Shown here in pieces: positions 1 through 10,690 of a DNA stretch of 64,000 nt. The notes beneath the pieces are model-generated. The model had not been told where the DNA came from and made no database searches. It saw only the letters and a list, made by a program, of their open reading frames with translations. A program made the position numbers and the translations under genes. Source of the stretch: Prorocentrum cordatum (lineage: Eukaryota > Sar > Dinophyceae > Prorocentrales > Prorocentraceae); contig CAUYUJ010020572.1 in NCBI GenBank assembly GCA_963575745.1, positions 1 through 64,000 of the forward strand, read 5' to 3'. Within the stretch, counting starts at the first letter, position 1. Each line of letters starts with the position of its first letter.

Positions 1-775
<775 letters not shown>

Positions 776-1352
776 GTTTCGGTCGTCCTAACACCTGCTC
801 ATCACGCCTCCTGCTCCTCCTCCCTCCTGTCTTCAAATCCTGCTTACTCCCCCTCTCTACTTTGCTGTTCCCCTTGCCCCTCTGCTCCCCCGCATCATCA
901 GAAATGCGATCGCTGGGTATATCACATGGGCCAAGAATTCATGCATCCAAAACTGGGCGGCGTTGCGCCCAATCGGAGAGTGAGGCGGAAAAAGGAGCAG
1001 GGCAGGTTAATTGGAGCAAACCCAAGCGCCGTCGCATTGCATCAATATGCCAGGCTTGAGGTACACTCGCCGTAACAGTCTCGCGGCTGGCGCCAGACGC
1101 AAGCGACTGGGGGGTAAGAGCACGCCCAAAATATGGACAACTTGAGCTGTAAGCTGAAAGGCAATGCCGATGGCGTCGCACATCGGCGCCCTTTCGCTGG
1201 CGTATCGCACTTCGACAACACCCAGACTAGCACACGATTAAGTATTAATTCAGCCATACTCGAAACAAAGTGCGTATGTCTGGTCGACTTAAAAATGAAG
1301 GCCGACGCCAGCTGTGCATGAGCAACTCGGCTTCAGAATTACCGCGCGCTCG
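776..1352. other. Non-coding stretch, no gene seen
   Basis: Complex sequence between the CTA microsatellite and the end of the DUF1275-type gene. Short overlapping frames occur on both strands, none with a recognisable domain. The part nearest 1353 is probably the 3' flank of the minus-strand gene. Confidence 0.5.
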
Positions 1353-1678
1353 CTACGCTGCGGCCAGGGGCGTGTCCTCCTCCTCCTTGATGCCGCCGAG
1401 GAGCTTGGAATGGTTGCTCTGGCCGCTCTTCTGCCGCGCGAACTCGCTGGCCCCGCTCAGCTGCCGCTCGAACTGCGACTCCAGGGCCACCGACTGCTTC
1501 ACCTCCTCCGCCTGAGAGTGAACGTAGATGTCGTGCACGAGGGCGAGGCCGCAGTACAGGCCCGCGGGCATCAGGAGCGTCCAGATCTCGAAGGCGTTGT
1601 AGGCGATGGAGCCCAAGCACGCGCCCCCGATGAATCCGGCAAGGAGAAGACTCATGAGAATCCGCCGATGCCCGCAGG
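1353..1678 (-). CDS. DUF1275/YoaK-type membrane protein, exon 2 (C-terminus)
   Basis: Carries the last hydrophobic segment of the gene whose first exon lies at 3525-4221. It starts MSLLLAGFIGGACLGS after the junction, matching the small-residue-rich final helix of DUF1275 proteins, then a hydrophilic tail ending ...EEEDTPLAAA and a stop at 1353. On the minus strand an acceptor CCCCCAG lies just before 1678. Starting there gives phase 2, which fits a GT donor at 3524-3523 in exon 1. The joined reading frame would be about 340 residues. The exact junction is inferred; membership of the same gene rests on the family's helix order. Confidence 0.72.
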
Positions 1679-3524
1679 CTGGGGGTGGAAAGGCGTGTGA
1701 GGCATCCGGCTGTCCCCCTCCCCATCTCCTCCTCCCCCAGGGGGCCAGGGGAAGGGAGGGTGGAACGAGGTCGGCAGCGCACCTCCAGGGTCCTCGCAGC
1801 CTCCAATTCCACCACCCGTGACCGCCAAAAAATCAGCGGGAGGCCTTCCAAGATGGCTCAGGAAGGGCTACAGCACGCCAGATAAGCCTCAAGACGGCCC
1901 GAGAGGCCCCAGGAGAACCCCAAGAGGACTCCCACGAGGGCACCCAGAGGAAAAAGCATTGATTTCCCTGAGGCTGTGAACATTTCGCAAGCCCTGGGAA
2001 AACCCCCAGGAGGGCCCTAAGGCAGCCCAAGACGACCCAAGCAGCACCCCAAGACGGCAAAGGAAGGCTCTCAAGAGGGCCCCGCGAGGGGCCCAATAGA
2101 GAGAGGCCCAGGGAGGGGGAGCTCGCAGGGGCCCAGGGCCCCCGCGGGAGCCCTCCAGGGGGCCCCCAGTCGGCCCCCCAAGGTTGGAGGCCCGGAAATG
2201 GGCACCAGCACCAACACGGGGGGCCGCCTCCACAGGGGTGAGATAGTCCCAGGTTTCGGTGTTGGTGGTAATCTTTCGGTCACCCTGAAAGTTCGAATAT
2301 GACCACCATCATCGAGATCGGGATCGTCATCCCTCGGTGGAAGCAGACCGCCGATATTGGTGGTGGTGTCAACCTCCAGGCCTGCAGCCCCCAAGGGGCC
2401 CTGAAGAGGCACCCGCGAGGCCGCCCGAGGCGTCCAAGAGGGCCCCCAGGAAGCCCCACGACGGACGCGGAGAGCAAGGAGAGCAGAGCAGCAGCAGCGG
2501 CACGCATGGAGCACGACGGGAGGCAACACAAACAACACATGCGGCATCGGACGCCGCAAATTTCCCCTTCTGAGGGTCGGGTGAATGGCGTCCTCTTGAA
2601 TCCACGTCCGGACTAGAGTTAGGTCAGGCATGTCCTCCTACAGGCGGATCTTAGACGAAAAATCAAGCATGACAAAATTGTTCATGCATAGTCAGAGGCA
2701 CTCGAAAACAGTTCCCATGCTGTTTGTTTAAACAATTTGCGAATGTTTCTCCTGTAGAGGGACGCGCCGTGCAGCGTATCGGCAGTCCGACAAGAAGGGT
2801 GTGTGGCGCAAGGGTCAAGTCACGATGCGTCAGAGAACATTGCCCTTTACAGAGCAGCCCCCCTGAATCCCCCCCACTGTGGCCGCAGCCGAGTCACCGA
2901 CCCATGCCGACCACTTTACAACATCACCTCGAAACGTGCCCAAACCCACGGTAAATCACCGTTGTTTGCTTCTCGGACTGCCTAGGGGCCCAAGACGGCC
3001 TCGAGACGGCTCAAGATGGCTTCAACCCAGATGGCCTCCAGAGACCCCAAGAGGCCCCCAAGATGGCCCCAGAGGGCCCCAAGGGGACCCCCAAGAAAGA
3101 GCGCATCCAGATGCCAAAAGCCATCTTTTCCTGTGGTAATTCAATGATTCTAGCATTTCCACATGTTTGGATTCTCAGGGGCCGATGACGGTCCAAGCAG
3201 CCTCCAAGATGGCCCCCATACAACCCAAGAGAGCCCCAAGACGGCCCAGGGAAACCCCAAAATGGCCCAAAGAGGCCCCCGAGACGGTACAATGACGCCC
3301 TCAAGACGGCCCAGGACAACCCCAAGAGAGCCCCAAGGCGGCCGCCTCCGAAAGGGCCAGACGGCGCAAGAGCGCCCCTGGACGGTCCAAGGCGCCCCAA
3401 AGAGACCCTCCATAGGGGTCCCCAAGAAGCCCCAAGAGGCCCCCAAAGCTTCCAAGAGGCCCCCAAGAGGCTCTCATGAGTCCCCACAGAGAACTACTGG
3501 ACTGTACGGAGTCTGGATGTGCAC
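1679..3524 (-). other. Intron of the DUF1275-type gene, repeat-filled
   Basis: About 1.85 kb between the two coding blocks. It contains CCAAGA(C/T)GGCCC-type repeat patches (about 1890-2200, 2395-2460, 2985-3100, 3190-3480) and one copy of the GTCGGGCC inverted-repeat element (2623-2770). The minus-strand frame of exon 1 stays open well into this repeat, giving a false tail of Trp, Gly and Leu rich residues. Confidence 0.65.
2623..2770. mobile_element. MITE-like element, GTCGGGCC family, copy a (diverged)
   Basis: Left end reads GTCAGGCATGTCCTCCTACAG and the right end CTGTAGAGGGACGCGCC, diverged versions of the inverted ends of the copies at 25181 and 28533. Between them lies an A/T-richer core. 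It lies in the intron of the DUF1275-type gene. The right end is the most degraded. Confidence 0.65.
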
Positions 3525-4221
3525 CCCGCGAAGCGAGAGGAATCACCTTGTTCCTGTCCGCGGTATGCTCTTCCCAATCCTCTGGCGTAAAATTGGTGCG
3601 CTTCGTCAAAAACCTGGCGATGATTCGACCAATGGCTAAGCCCAGGTCCGTGCCAGTTCCGGTCATGTGGGTCGTGCGAATGACGTTTCCGCTCCAAGAC
3701 GAGCAGAGCCCGTTCTGGAGGCCGCAGCCAAGGGCCAAAAGGTGCGCGCCGAGAATACCGTGGCCGCGCAGGACTATCGGGCTGGCCATGATGAGCGCGA
3801 GCATCATGAGGGCAGACGAGTAGGGCGCCTTGCCGATCTTGAGCGTCGCCTTGGGGATGAGCAGGCCGCACAGGGTCGACCCGATGATGAAGTCAAGAAC
3901 GAGCAGCGCCGGCGTTGGCACGTCCCCGGGCTGGTCTCCAAACTGGCGGAGCCCGATCGCCGTGGAGGAGCCGGAGACGTGGCTGACGTACGTGGCGAAC
4001 TTGGCAAACGCCACGGCGTTGACCATGCCGGCGCAGACCGCCAAGGTCAGGCCGCTCACGTGCACGCCGATCTTCTCGCTGTTGCTGCTGATGGCCTCGA
4101 GCACCGCAAGCCTCTCCTGGAGCGCGGCGCGGAAGTGGCGGCTGTCGAGCGCTTCGCCGATGGACCCCAAGGCCTCGTCACTGATCATCATGGACTGCGA
4201 ACGTGGCAACATGCTGGGCAT
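3525..4221 (-). CDS. DUF1275/YoaK-type membrane protein, exon 1
   Basis: Starts at the ATG at 4221, the first after an in-frame TGA about 30 bases upstream. Residues 1-50 are hydrophilic. From about residue 53 hydrophobic segments begin with SGLTLAVCAGMVNAVAFAKF, then VSHVSGSSTA, ALLVLDFIIGSTLCGLLIP, ALMMLALIMASPIVL and LGCGLQNGLCSSW followed by TTHMTGTGTDLG. The order 'G-M-V-N-A ... VSHVSG ... GLQNG ... TGTGTDLG' is the DUF1275 signature, where two related halves each carry a (T/S)G motif. The family is common in bacteria and its substrate is unknown to me. A frame-preserving GT donor lies at 3524-3523; an alternative at 3546 would break the frame. The N-terminal extension is longer than in typical bacterial members. 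Confidence 0.8.
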
Positions 4222-4740
4222 CTTCGCGCACCGAGCAAGTAGGACTCCGAGTCACTGAATTAAGCCAGGCGGCTTGAGTCAGAATGACTTGAGCGAAAAT
4301 TGCTACGCAGCATGTTTTGCTCCTGTCTTGGGGACTGTCATACCCTTTGGAATCCAGTGGAGGCTTCCTGGGTTATCTTAGAGGCCTCCTGTAACCCCAG
4401 ATTGGGTTATCTTGGAGCCCTCTTGAGCCCTCCTGGTTCATCTTCGATATCTCTTAGATCCAGAGAGAAGATTCGACATCCAAACACGTCAGAAACTCAC
4501 GTCTGGCAAGAGGAGCGCGAAACGACAAAATGATCGGGGCACAACGTGCCAGAAAAATATTAAACGGGCCCCCCCGAGAGGGCTCGACGGAACCAACGGG
4601 TTCAACGAGCACCCTGCAAGGTGCTCGGAACCCACTAGTTGGACGCCAAGCCGTCCGACCACAAACCATGCTTCAGTGCGTCGCCCTCGCCGTCGCCGAC
4701 GCCGTCGCCGTCGTTGTCCCGGAGGCTCGACTTGCAGCAC
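4222..4740. other. Intergenic stretch with degraded CTTGG repeats
   Basis: No gene seen. 4320-4450 contains weak CTTGG/CCTCCTGG repeats related to the array family elsewhere in the window. 4600-4640 has the short inverted repeat GAGCACCTTGC / GCAAGGTGCTC. Confidence 0.45.
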
Positions 4741-4746
4741 TAGGAA

Positions 4747-4779
<33 letters not shown>

Positions 4780-4792
4780 CACGACGACGACC

Positions 4793-4857
<65 letters not shown>

Positions 4858-4860
4858 CGC
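4741..4860. repeat. GAC/ACG trinucleotide microsatellite
   Basis: Nearly perfect ACG repeat flanked by GTC- and GCC-rich sequence. Frames through it are poly-Arg, poly-Thr, poly-Ser or poly-Val artefacts. Confidence 0.95.
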
Positions 4861-5424
4861 GCGGCGGCGACGACGATCACGACGTCGATGAGGACAAAGG
4901 CGCGACGGCGACAGGCAGCAGCCGAATTGCCTCCAAGAAGCTCGCGGATGCCTGATGATACCATCCGGAATCCGTCCATGGAAGCCCTCAGATAGGGAGC
5001 CCACCAAAGGACGTACGCGCCCAGCTATGTACATGAACACGGCCACTTGACCCGCGAGACCGGCCGCGTGATACGAGTATTCGCGCAATGCGAAATCTCG
5101 AAAACAGCGTGGGTTCGTGTACGTGTACGTCCTTCTTTCGCTCTTGACAAGACGCACCCTGGAAGCAAAAGCGGCGCTCCCCGGACGCACCGCAAAAACC
5201 ACGGGAAACGAACTGCAAGAGAGGGGTCGGCGGATGTGGCGTCGGCCTGTTGAATCAACAGGGCCCAACGTGCAAGAAGAATGTCAAGCAAACATGCACA
5301 GAACAACATGCTGAAAACAGCCTTGTGTTTTTGGAACGTGGCGTGGCCTGAACCAGCACGGTTGTGGCAAGCACGGTAGCTGGTGCCCCTGGCACCTCCC
5401 AGCGACGGGAGGCTAGATACATAG
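4861..5424. other. Unassigned intergenic sequence
   Basis: Complex sequence with no domain I can name. 5222-5240 contains GGGGTCGGCGG followed by ATGTGGCG, nearly the same as the right end of the TIR element at 13076-13095, so a remnant of that family may end here. A minus-strand frame at about 5115-4930 has one hydrophobic stretch but no further support. Confidence 0.35.
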
Positions 5425-5476
5425 ATACATATCTATATATATATATATATACATATATACATATATATATATACAG

Positions 5477-5505
<29 letters not shown>
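5425..5505. repeat. AT dinucleotide microsatellite
   Basis: Long TATATA/ACATATA tract with a few C and G interruptions. Confidence 0.95.
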
Positions 5506-5511
<6 letters not shown>

Positions 5512-5551
5512 CATCTATGTGCCTATACGACCACCCTTCGGGTGATGAGGA

Positions 5552-5960
5552 AATTGTTGACGCTTCGCGAATCCCCACCACCCCATCCAGAAACGATGCC
5601 CAGAGGAATTGCCTGGATGAGGGGAGTGGGCAGCACACAGAGGAAGCCATTATGAGACATCTTGGGATATCTTGAGCCATCTTGGAGGTCATCTTGGGCT
5701 CTCCCAGGCGCTCTTGGAGTCATCTTAACGAGTGCTCCCCCCCAAGAGGCCAACATGTGGCTAAAACCTTCGTGAAATCAATGATTTGGCATTCTCGCCG
5801 AGGCCTCTTGGAGCATCTTGTGTGCCTCTGGGGGGTCTCTTGGGGCCTCTTGGGGGTCTCTTGGGGGCCTCCTGGGGGCCTCTTGGGGGCCTCTTGGGGC
5901 CACATTGGGGCCATCTTGGGACCTCTTGGAGCCTCCTGGGCGCTTCTTGGGGCCATCTTG
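5552..5960 (+). mobile_element. Truncated terminal part of the large foldback element
   Basis: Begins AAATTGTTGACGCTTCGCG and continues with CCCCACCACCCCATCCAGAAACGAT, matching the outer ends of the 48865-51136 and 59156-61820 elements. It soon passes into a CTTGGGG array as in their left arms. The opposite arm is missing. A ~60-base module starting with a C-run and AAGAGGCCAA at about 5738 is repeated in diverged form at about 6000-6050. Confidence 0.6.
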
Positions 5961-6048
5961 GAGGAGATCGATCAAACAAGAGGGGAGTATTAATTAGCGT
6001 CCCCCCCAGGAGGCCAAAATGGGGCCAAAACCCTAGTAAAACCAATGA

Positions 6049-6690
6049 TTGGGGCTTCCTCGCCGAGGCCGTGTTGGCATTCTCGCCGCAGCAGCTGTCA
6101 CAGGGGAGACGTGGTGTGACCGGGCCGACGCCATCGCCAAGAGTTATGGGACACCATTCCACTTGGTTCAGGACCTGGCGGCCGTGGATCGCTCTGATAG
6201 GGTAAAAATGCAGTGCTTTGGTGGGGCAGTGGAAGCGCGCGCGGAGGAGGAGAGCTTCTGCGAGCAGCTTGCTCTCCTGCCAGTAGTGGGCGGTGCACCG
6301 TACGCGGTTCTGGCCTCGGCGCGCTCGCCGTTCCCGTTGGGACTACAGTGGGCCCCTTGGAACCGTCGTGTTTGGAAGTGTTTCAGGGCGTGGATTGTTG
6401 CACCAGTCACTCGCTCTATTCCGCTGGTTGCGTGGGGCCGTGGTAGACTGGTCCCTGCTGTCGCGCCTTGCCCGTTATGCGAAAATAGCGAGGCTACACT
6501 GGACCACCTGCTGGCGACCTGCACCGGAACGGCGGTTTTGCGGCAGGAAATGCCCGGAAGGGGCGCTACGGCAGTTAGGCGGTGGGTGCTACAAGGGGCG
6601 CCGACGGTGGAGGACATGCTTTCTAGACTTGTGTATTTCGACCAGGTTTGCGAGGCCTTGGCAACAGCAATACCATTATTCCAGATGTTC
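6049..6690 (+). pseudogene. LINE remnant: zinc-knuckle region of a reverse transcriptase protein
   Basis: The plus-strand frame encodes a stretch with the motif CPLCENSEATLDHLLATC, the Cys/His module found C-terminal to the RT domain of many non-LTR retrotransposons (zf-RVT). Upstream residues such as WAPWNRRVWKCFRAWIVAPV and downstream VLQGAPTVEDMLSRLVYFDQV fit the same region. No RT core is present, so this is the 3' part of a 5'-truncated LINE. After about 6700 the frame runs into GTC-rich microsatellite. It lies just upstream of the near-complete LINE but in a different state of decay. Confidence 0.65.
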
Positions 6691-6779
6691 TGGTTCCGCC
6701 GCCCCTTGGGGGGGTGGGGGCTGCGGGTTTGCTGCTGGCGCTCCTTGCCGTGCCCGTGCTGCCGGTTCGGTGCCTTGTT

Positions 6780-7490
6780 GCCGGGTGCTTGCGGCCGGCT
6801 GCTTCGGCCGTCGTTGTCGTTGCGGCCGTTGCTTTTGTTCTCGTCGTCGTTGTCGTTGTCGTCGTCGCCGTTGTCGCCCTCGTCGTTGTCGCCGTGGTCG
6901 TCGCCGTCGGCGGCGCCGCCTCTCCCCTTGCCCGCTCCTTGCCCCCTGTGGCGGGGCTGCACGGGAATGCGTAACAAGGGAATGCAGATGTTGGTCTCGA
7001 TTCCAACTTTCCCTTCTCCGCCGCCCCTGGGGGGGCTCGGGGTGGCTGCTTTTGCTCTGCTGGTGGGGTCGCCGACGTCGCCGTCGCCCTCGTCTGCCTT
7101 GTGCTGGTGGTGGGTGTCGTCCCGTCCGCCGTCGGTGTCGGTAAGAGGGCCCTCAAGCAGCTCATAGCAGGGAAGAATCCGACGACCAAGGATTTGGTTG
7201 GTAGACCGTTCCCTGTGCACTGGCCCCTCCCAGGATACATATCCCAGACTAGACTGTCTTGCGGTTCGCTGCGGGATTGACCTTTCCGAGGCTCCGGAGG
7301 CTCGTCGGTACCGTCGTCGGCGTTGTGGGCGTCGTCGCTGTCGGCGTCGTTGTCGTCGCCGCCGCCGTCGCCTCCTTCTCTGTCCCTCTCCCTGTCCCCC
7401 TCGTCGCTTTCGTTGTCGTCGTCGCAGTCGGCCTGGCCTTTCTCCGCCCACCCCCTGCCCTGGTCGGGGCCGTGCGGACATGTGTGACAA
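6780..7490. repeat. GTC/GTT-rich degenerate microsatellite
   Basis: GTCGTC, GTTGTC and GCCGTC repeats in three patches (6800-6925, 7070-7140, 7300-7435). A CCGCCCCTTGGGGGGG-like module occurs at about 6698 and again at about 7020, so a LINE tail may be tandemly duplicated. The very long minus-strand frame across it is low-complexity. Confidence 0.75.
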
Positions 7491-7499
7491 GTGACAAAG

Positions 7500-7789
7500 G
7501 ATATGGAGGAGGAGGAGGAGGAGGAGGGGAGGAGAAGGAGGAGGAGGAGGAGGGGGAGGAGGAGGGGGAGGAGGAGGAGGAAGAGCAACCCGGGCGTGGG
7601 AGGGTGCAGGAACGGGGGGCCCACAGGCCCTCGACGCGATCGGCGCCCCCGTCCTGGCCCGGCGGGGCCTGGCGCGCCCGCGCGCGACTGCGCGCAGCCA
7701 ACTGCGAAAAGGGAAAAGGGAAAGGGAGGCAGGATGGAGGAGGAGGAGGAGGAAGAGGAAGAGGAGGAGGAGGAGGAGGAAGAGGAGGA
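7500..7789. repeat. GGA/GAG microsatellite flanking the LINE
   Basis: GGAGGA-rich sequence at 7503-7590 and 7735-7789 around a GC-rich unique block. The second tract abuts the spliced-leader relict that starts the LINE. Confidence 0.9.
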
Positions 7790-7809
7790 TCCGTAGCCTT
7801 TGGCTCAAG
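7790..7809 (+). other. Relict dinoflagellate spliced leader
   Basis: TCCGTAGCCTTTGGCTCAAG compared with the known dinoflagellate leader DCCGTAGCCATTTTGGCTCAAG: identical except for two missing bases in the middle. It sits exactly at the border between GGA repeat and LINE 5'UTR, as expected if a trans-spliced LINE RNA was reverse transcribed in full. Confidence 0.85.
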
Positions 7810-7944
7810 CAATTTCCCTCTCGCTCGAGAGGGGTGAGGGCTCGAGTGGCACAGCGCCTTCCTGCAATCCCTCTGCACCACCGACCTGGGCCACAGCGGG
7901 GCCGCAGAGGGATCACACGAACCTCCCCTTTTTTATTCTACACG

Positions 7945-9183
7945 ATGGGAGGCCGTGGCAAAGGCGGGCGGAAGGGCGGCCAGGCCCCTGGAGGGGGGCA
8001 GGGCAAAGGCAAAGGCAAGTCTGATGCCAAGGCCAAGTCACCGCCGCCATCGCCGCCTCAGGAAGCAGCTCAGAGTTTCTCGTGGACTTGCGGGTATTGC
8101 GAGTCCAGCGTCAGCCTTCGTCATCAGTGGTGCTGGCAGTGTGGCACGCACTGGGAGGCTTCACATACGGCGGATCCTGGACGCCCAGCAGCGACGGCTC
8201 CAGGCCCGAAGCCCAAGAAGAGCACCGAGGAGAAGAAGATAGGCCCGAGGATCCTCAAACTTCAGCAGTCTCTGGACCTCTTGCGAGGGATGGAGTCGAA
8301 GGCCGAGGGTCGTGACGAGGCCCGTACCGAACAAGCTATGATGGCTCTCGAAGGAGTTATTGCTCAGCTTCGCCTTGATCGTGTTTCTGAAAGAACCGAG
8401 AGCCAGCTGACGCAGGCCATTTACACGAAGTTATACAAAGCCCAGCAGCAGTTAGAGCAGCATGTCGCCTACATCGAGAAGCAGCAGCAGAGCCTTGATG
8501 ACTTAGAGGTGAAGCGCGCGCTGCTGGTCGCCGACATTGAGTCGGCGAAGGTCACGAAGACGGAGATGGAGTTGAAGGTCTACAATCTATTGAGGGAGCA
8601 GCATTCGGCTCTCAACGACCCTTACATGTCGCAGCTTCCTCCTGGGCTGATTCTTCCAGCTGGCAAAGGAGCAGCGATCGCAGCTATGGCACAGGTTGGA
8701 CCAATTGACTCAGCTTCAGCATTCTTACAGAGTATGAGTTTCCTGCACAGTACCCTCTCGGACGAGCTGACGCAGCAGCTGAGGGCGCCCATGGAAGAGT
8801 TCGCACAGCACCTCCGCGGCATGGAGCCCAGTGGGGCGACTGCGAGCGGAGCTGGAGAGGCGCCATTACGAGCTGAAGCAGCAGAGGCTGCAGCTGCGGC
8901 GGCAGGCCGAGAGGAGGCGGCGGCAGCAGCCAGGGGGCACGGCGAGGAGTCAGCTGCGGCGGCTGATGACGCGCCAATGCCCCAGGCACCCTTGGCGGGC
9001 AGGCGCCCTGCTGAGGAGGCTGCTGAGAGCGCCGCCAAGCGCAGGAACGAGGAGGAGGCCGCAGTGGCTGGTGGGGACCCGTCGGACGGGCAACACTCAG
9101 CAGACGCGGTACGCCCGCGGTGGCTTGCAGATCCTCACGATCAACGCCAACAGTTGGTACTCTGCAAAGTCACATATTCTTGA
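7945..9183 (+). CDS. LINE ORF1 protein (zinc finger, coiled coil)
   Basis: Begins at the ATG at 7945 and reads 412 codons. Residues 1-45 are Gly, Lys and Pro rich and very basic. Residues 47-70 contain W-T-C-x2-C-x10-C-x2-C, a RanBP2-like zinc ribbon probably used for RNA or DNA binding. About residues 185-240 form a Gln/Glu/Lys-rich coiled coil (KAQQQLEQHVAYIEKQQQ...), followed by a Pro-rich turn and an Ala/Glu-rich tail. ORF1 proteins of LINEs bind element RNA; the zinc ribbon plus coiled coil here plays the part of the RRM and coiled coil of other LINEs. The last ~30 codons probably overlap the start of ORF2 and may be out of the original frame. Confidence 0.8.
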   Translation: MGGRGKGGRKGGQAPGGGQGKGKGKSDAKAKSPPPSPPQEAAQSFSWTCGYCESSVSLRHQWCWQCGTHWEASHTADPGRPAATAPGPKPKKSTEEKKIGPRILKLQQSLDLLRGMESKAEGRDEARTEQAMMALEGVIAQLRLDRVSERTESQLTQAIYTKLYKAQQQLEQHVAYIEKQQQSLDDLEVKRALLVADIESAKVTKTEMELKVYNLLREQHSALNDPYMSQLPPGLILPAGKGAAIAAMAQVGPIDSASAFLQSMSFLHSTLSDELTQQLRAPMEEFAQHLRGMEPSGATASGAGEAPLRAEAAEAAAAAAGREEAAAAARGHGEESAAAADDAPMPQAPLAGRRPAEEAAESAAKRRNEEEAAVAGGDPSDGQHSADAVRPRWLADPHDQRQQLVLCKVTYS

Positions 9184-10690
9184 GAGTGAGGCTCACATCG
9201 TACTCGTACGAGAAACAAAGATTGAAGGTCAAGATATGTGGGATGAGCGCGAAAAGGTTCGCAAGTTGGGCTGGAAGTCGTTCTGGGCACCCTGTGCCAT
9301 AACGGCCAAAGGTGGCCGCAGCAGTTGTGTTGCGATTCTATTTCGAGCGCACCTTGATGCCTGGCAAGCACCAGGCCATGAGGAACCGCTGGTCCCACAT
9401 CGATTAATTCAGGCATGTTTCAGAACCAAAGTGTTGGGCGTGGTTTCCGTGCACTGCGGCTACTGGAAGGACGGGGAGGGCTCGGGCCCAACCAACCTGC
9501 ATATCGCCAAGCAGTTGGGGGACAGCGTGCTCTACCACTCGCTCCCCTTCATCGCGGGCGGAGATCACAACCTCGAGCCCAATGTGTTTCAGGAGGGCTT
9601 CGCGCCCCACAAGGTGAACGGGCAGCTGGTGATCCCTTCACCAGCTGCAACTTGCATGTCTGCCTCGCCAGGTCGGTGCTACGACTACTTTTTAGTGGCC
9701 AAAGCCTTGATGACTTGCATCGGCACGGCTAAGACAGATTTGAACTCCGAGTTGTACGCCCACAGGCCCGTGCTCCTGACCTTTAAGACGGATCTTGATA
9801 AGCTCATGGTGCACCGTTTGAAGAAGTACGCCAAGCTCCCAGTGGACTTACCCGTTGGGCCCGCTCCAGAGCCCCCAGATTACCAGGACCTGGTGGATAA
9901 CCTAGAAGGTCCCCTGCAGCCCCTTCAGGTTCCTGAAGGCTACCGACTTCCGCGTCCAGACGAAGTCGGAGGGCTCCAAGGAGGTCTAGATGCTAACTAC
10001 CAATCTTGGTGTGAAAGGTCTTGGGGAGAGCTTCAGGGGTCTCTGCAATGTTACCCTCAAGGAGCCCGTGGAGGTAGCCCGTACAGCACTCAGGAGATTC
10101 CTTTAGGCGAGTTGCTTTGCACCAAGAGGTCCCCCACCAGGAGCCCTTATCGTGCGATGCATTGGTTGTCTCAGAGGACCCACGAGTTGTACAGTCTGCT
10201 CAGGAGTGGCAAATATCTGGAACTATCAGATTATTTCAGAAGCTTGGTTCGCTCGACCTGGTCAGCGACGAGGACTGGAGGCATTTTCAAGTATCATTTC
10301 CCTGGCGGTCTAGATCTGTGGACCAGCCTGCTCCGGGAAGCGGTCGATCCATTGCGGGTCCCAGGTGAAGTTGAGCATCTGGAGATCCGAGCTGGGTCAC
10401 TCCTTGCCCTACATCATCTTGCCTCCTATCTGTCCTCCATCTACCTCCCCCGAGAAAAACATGAGAAAGCACAGAAATGGAGAGACTGGTGCTCGGAGGC
10501 CTTGTCTGGTGGAGCGAAGTGGGCTCACGCCTACACCAGGGTGGCGGCCAACAAGCGTCAGGCCTTGCTCCCGACAGACGACGGCATGCACACGTCTTGT
10601 CTCACCAGCCAGCTTTCGAATGAGGTCCAGAAATGGAGGAAGGCTTGGGGAGAGGATCAGAAGGAGGAGAACGAGGAGATAGTGGCCCCA
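9095..10690 (+). pseudogene. LINE ORF2, APE-type endonuclease and linker
   Basis: The frame shifts by one relative to ORF1 and has no ATG at the domain start, so ORF2 is either reached by frameshifting or disrupted by an indel. Landmarks of the exonuclease-endonuclease-phosphatase fold are: LTINANSW at about 9130; RETK with the metal-binding Glu; GGDHN at 9556-9570 with the catalytic Asp-x-Asn pair; YDYFLVAK at about 9680; AHRPVLLTF at about 9758 with the terminal His. It would nick target DNA for target-primed reverse transcription. The rest, up to about 10690, is linker leading to the RT domain. Confidence 0.8.

Noticed and set aside
4930-5115. Possible minus-strand exon with one hydrophobic stretch
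   Set aside because: No in-phase splice pair linking it to the DUF1275-type gene, which already has a start after an upstream stop, and no family resemblance.
6168-7916. 582-codon minus-strand open frame
   Set aside because: It is antisense to GTC/GGA microsatellite and to the LINE remnant; composition is Arg, Pro, Thr and Leu runs. The plus strand has the recognisable CPLC...H...C motif.
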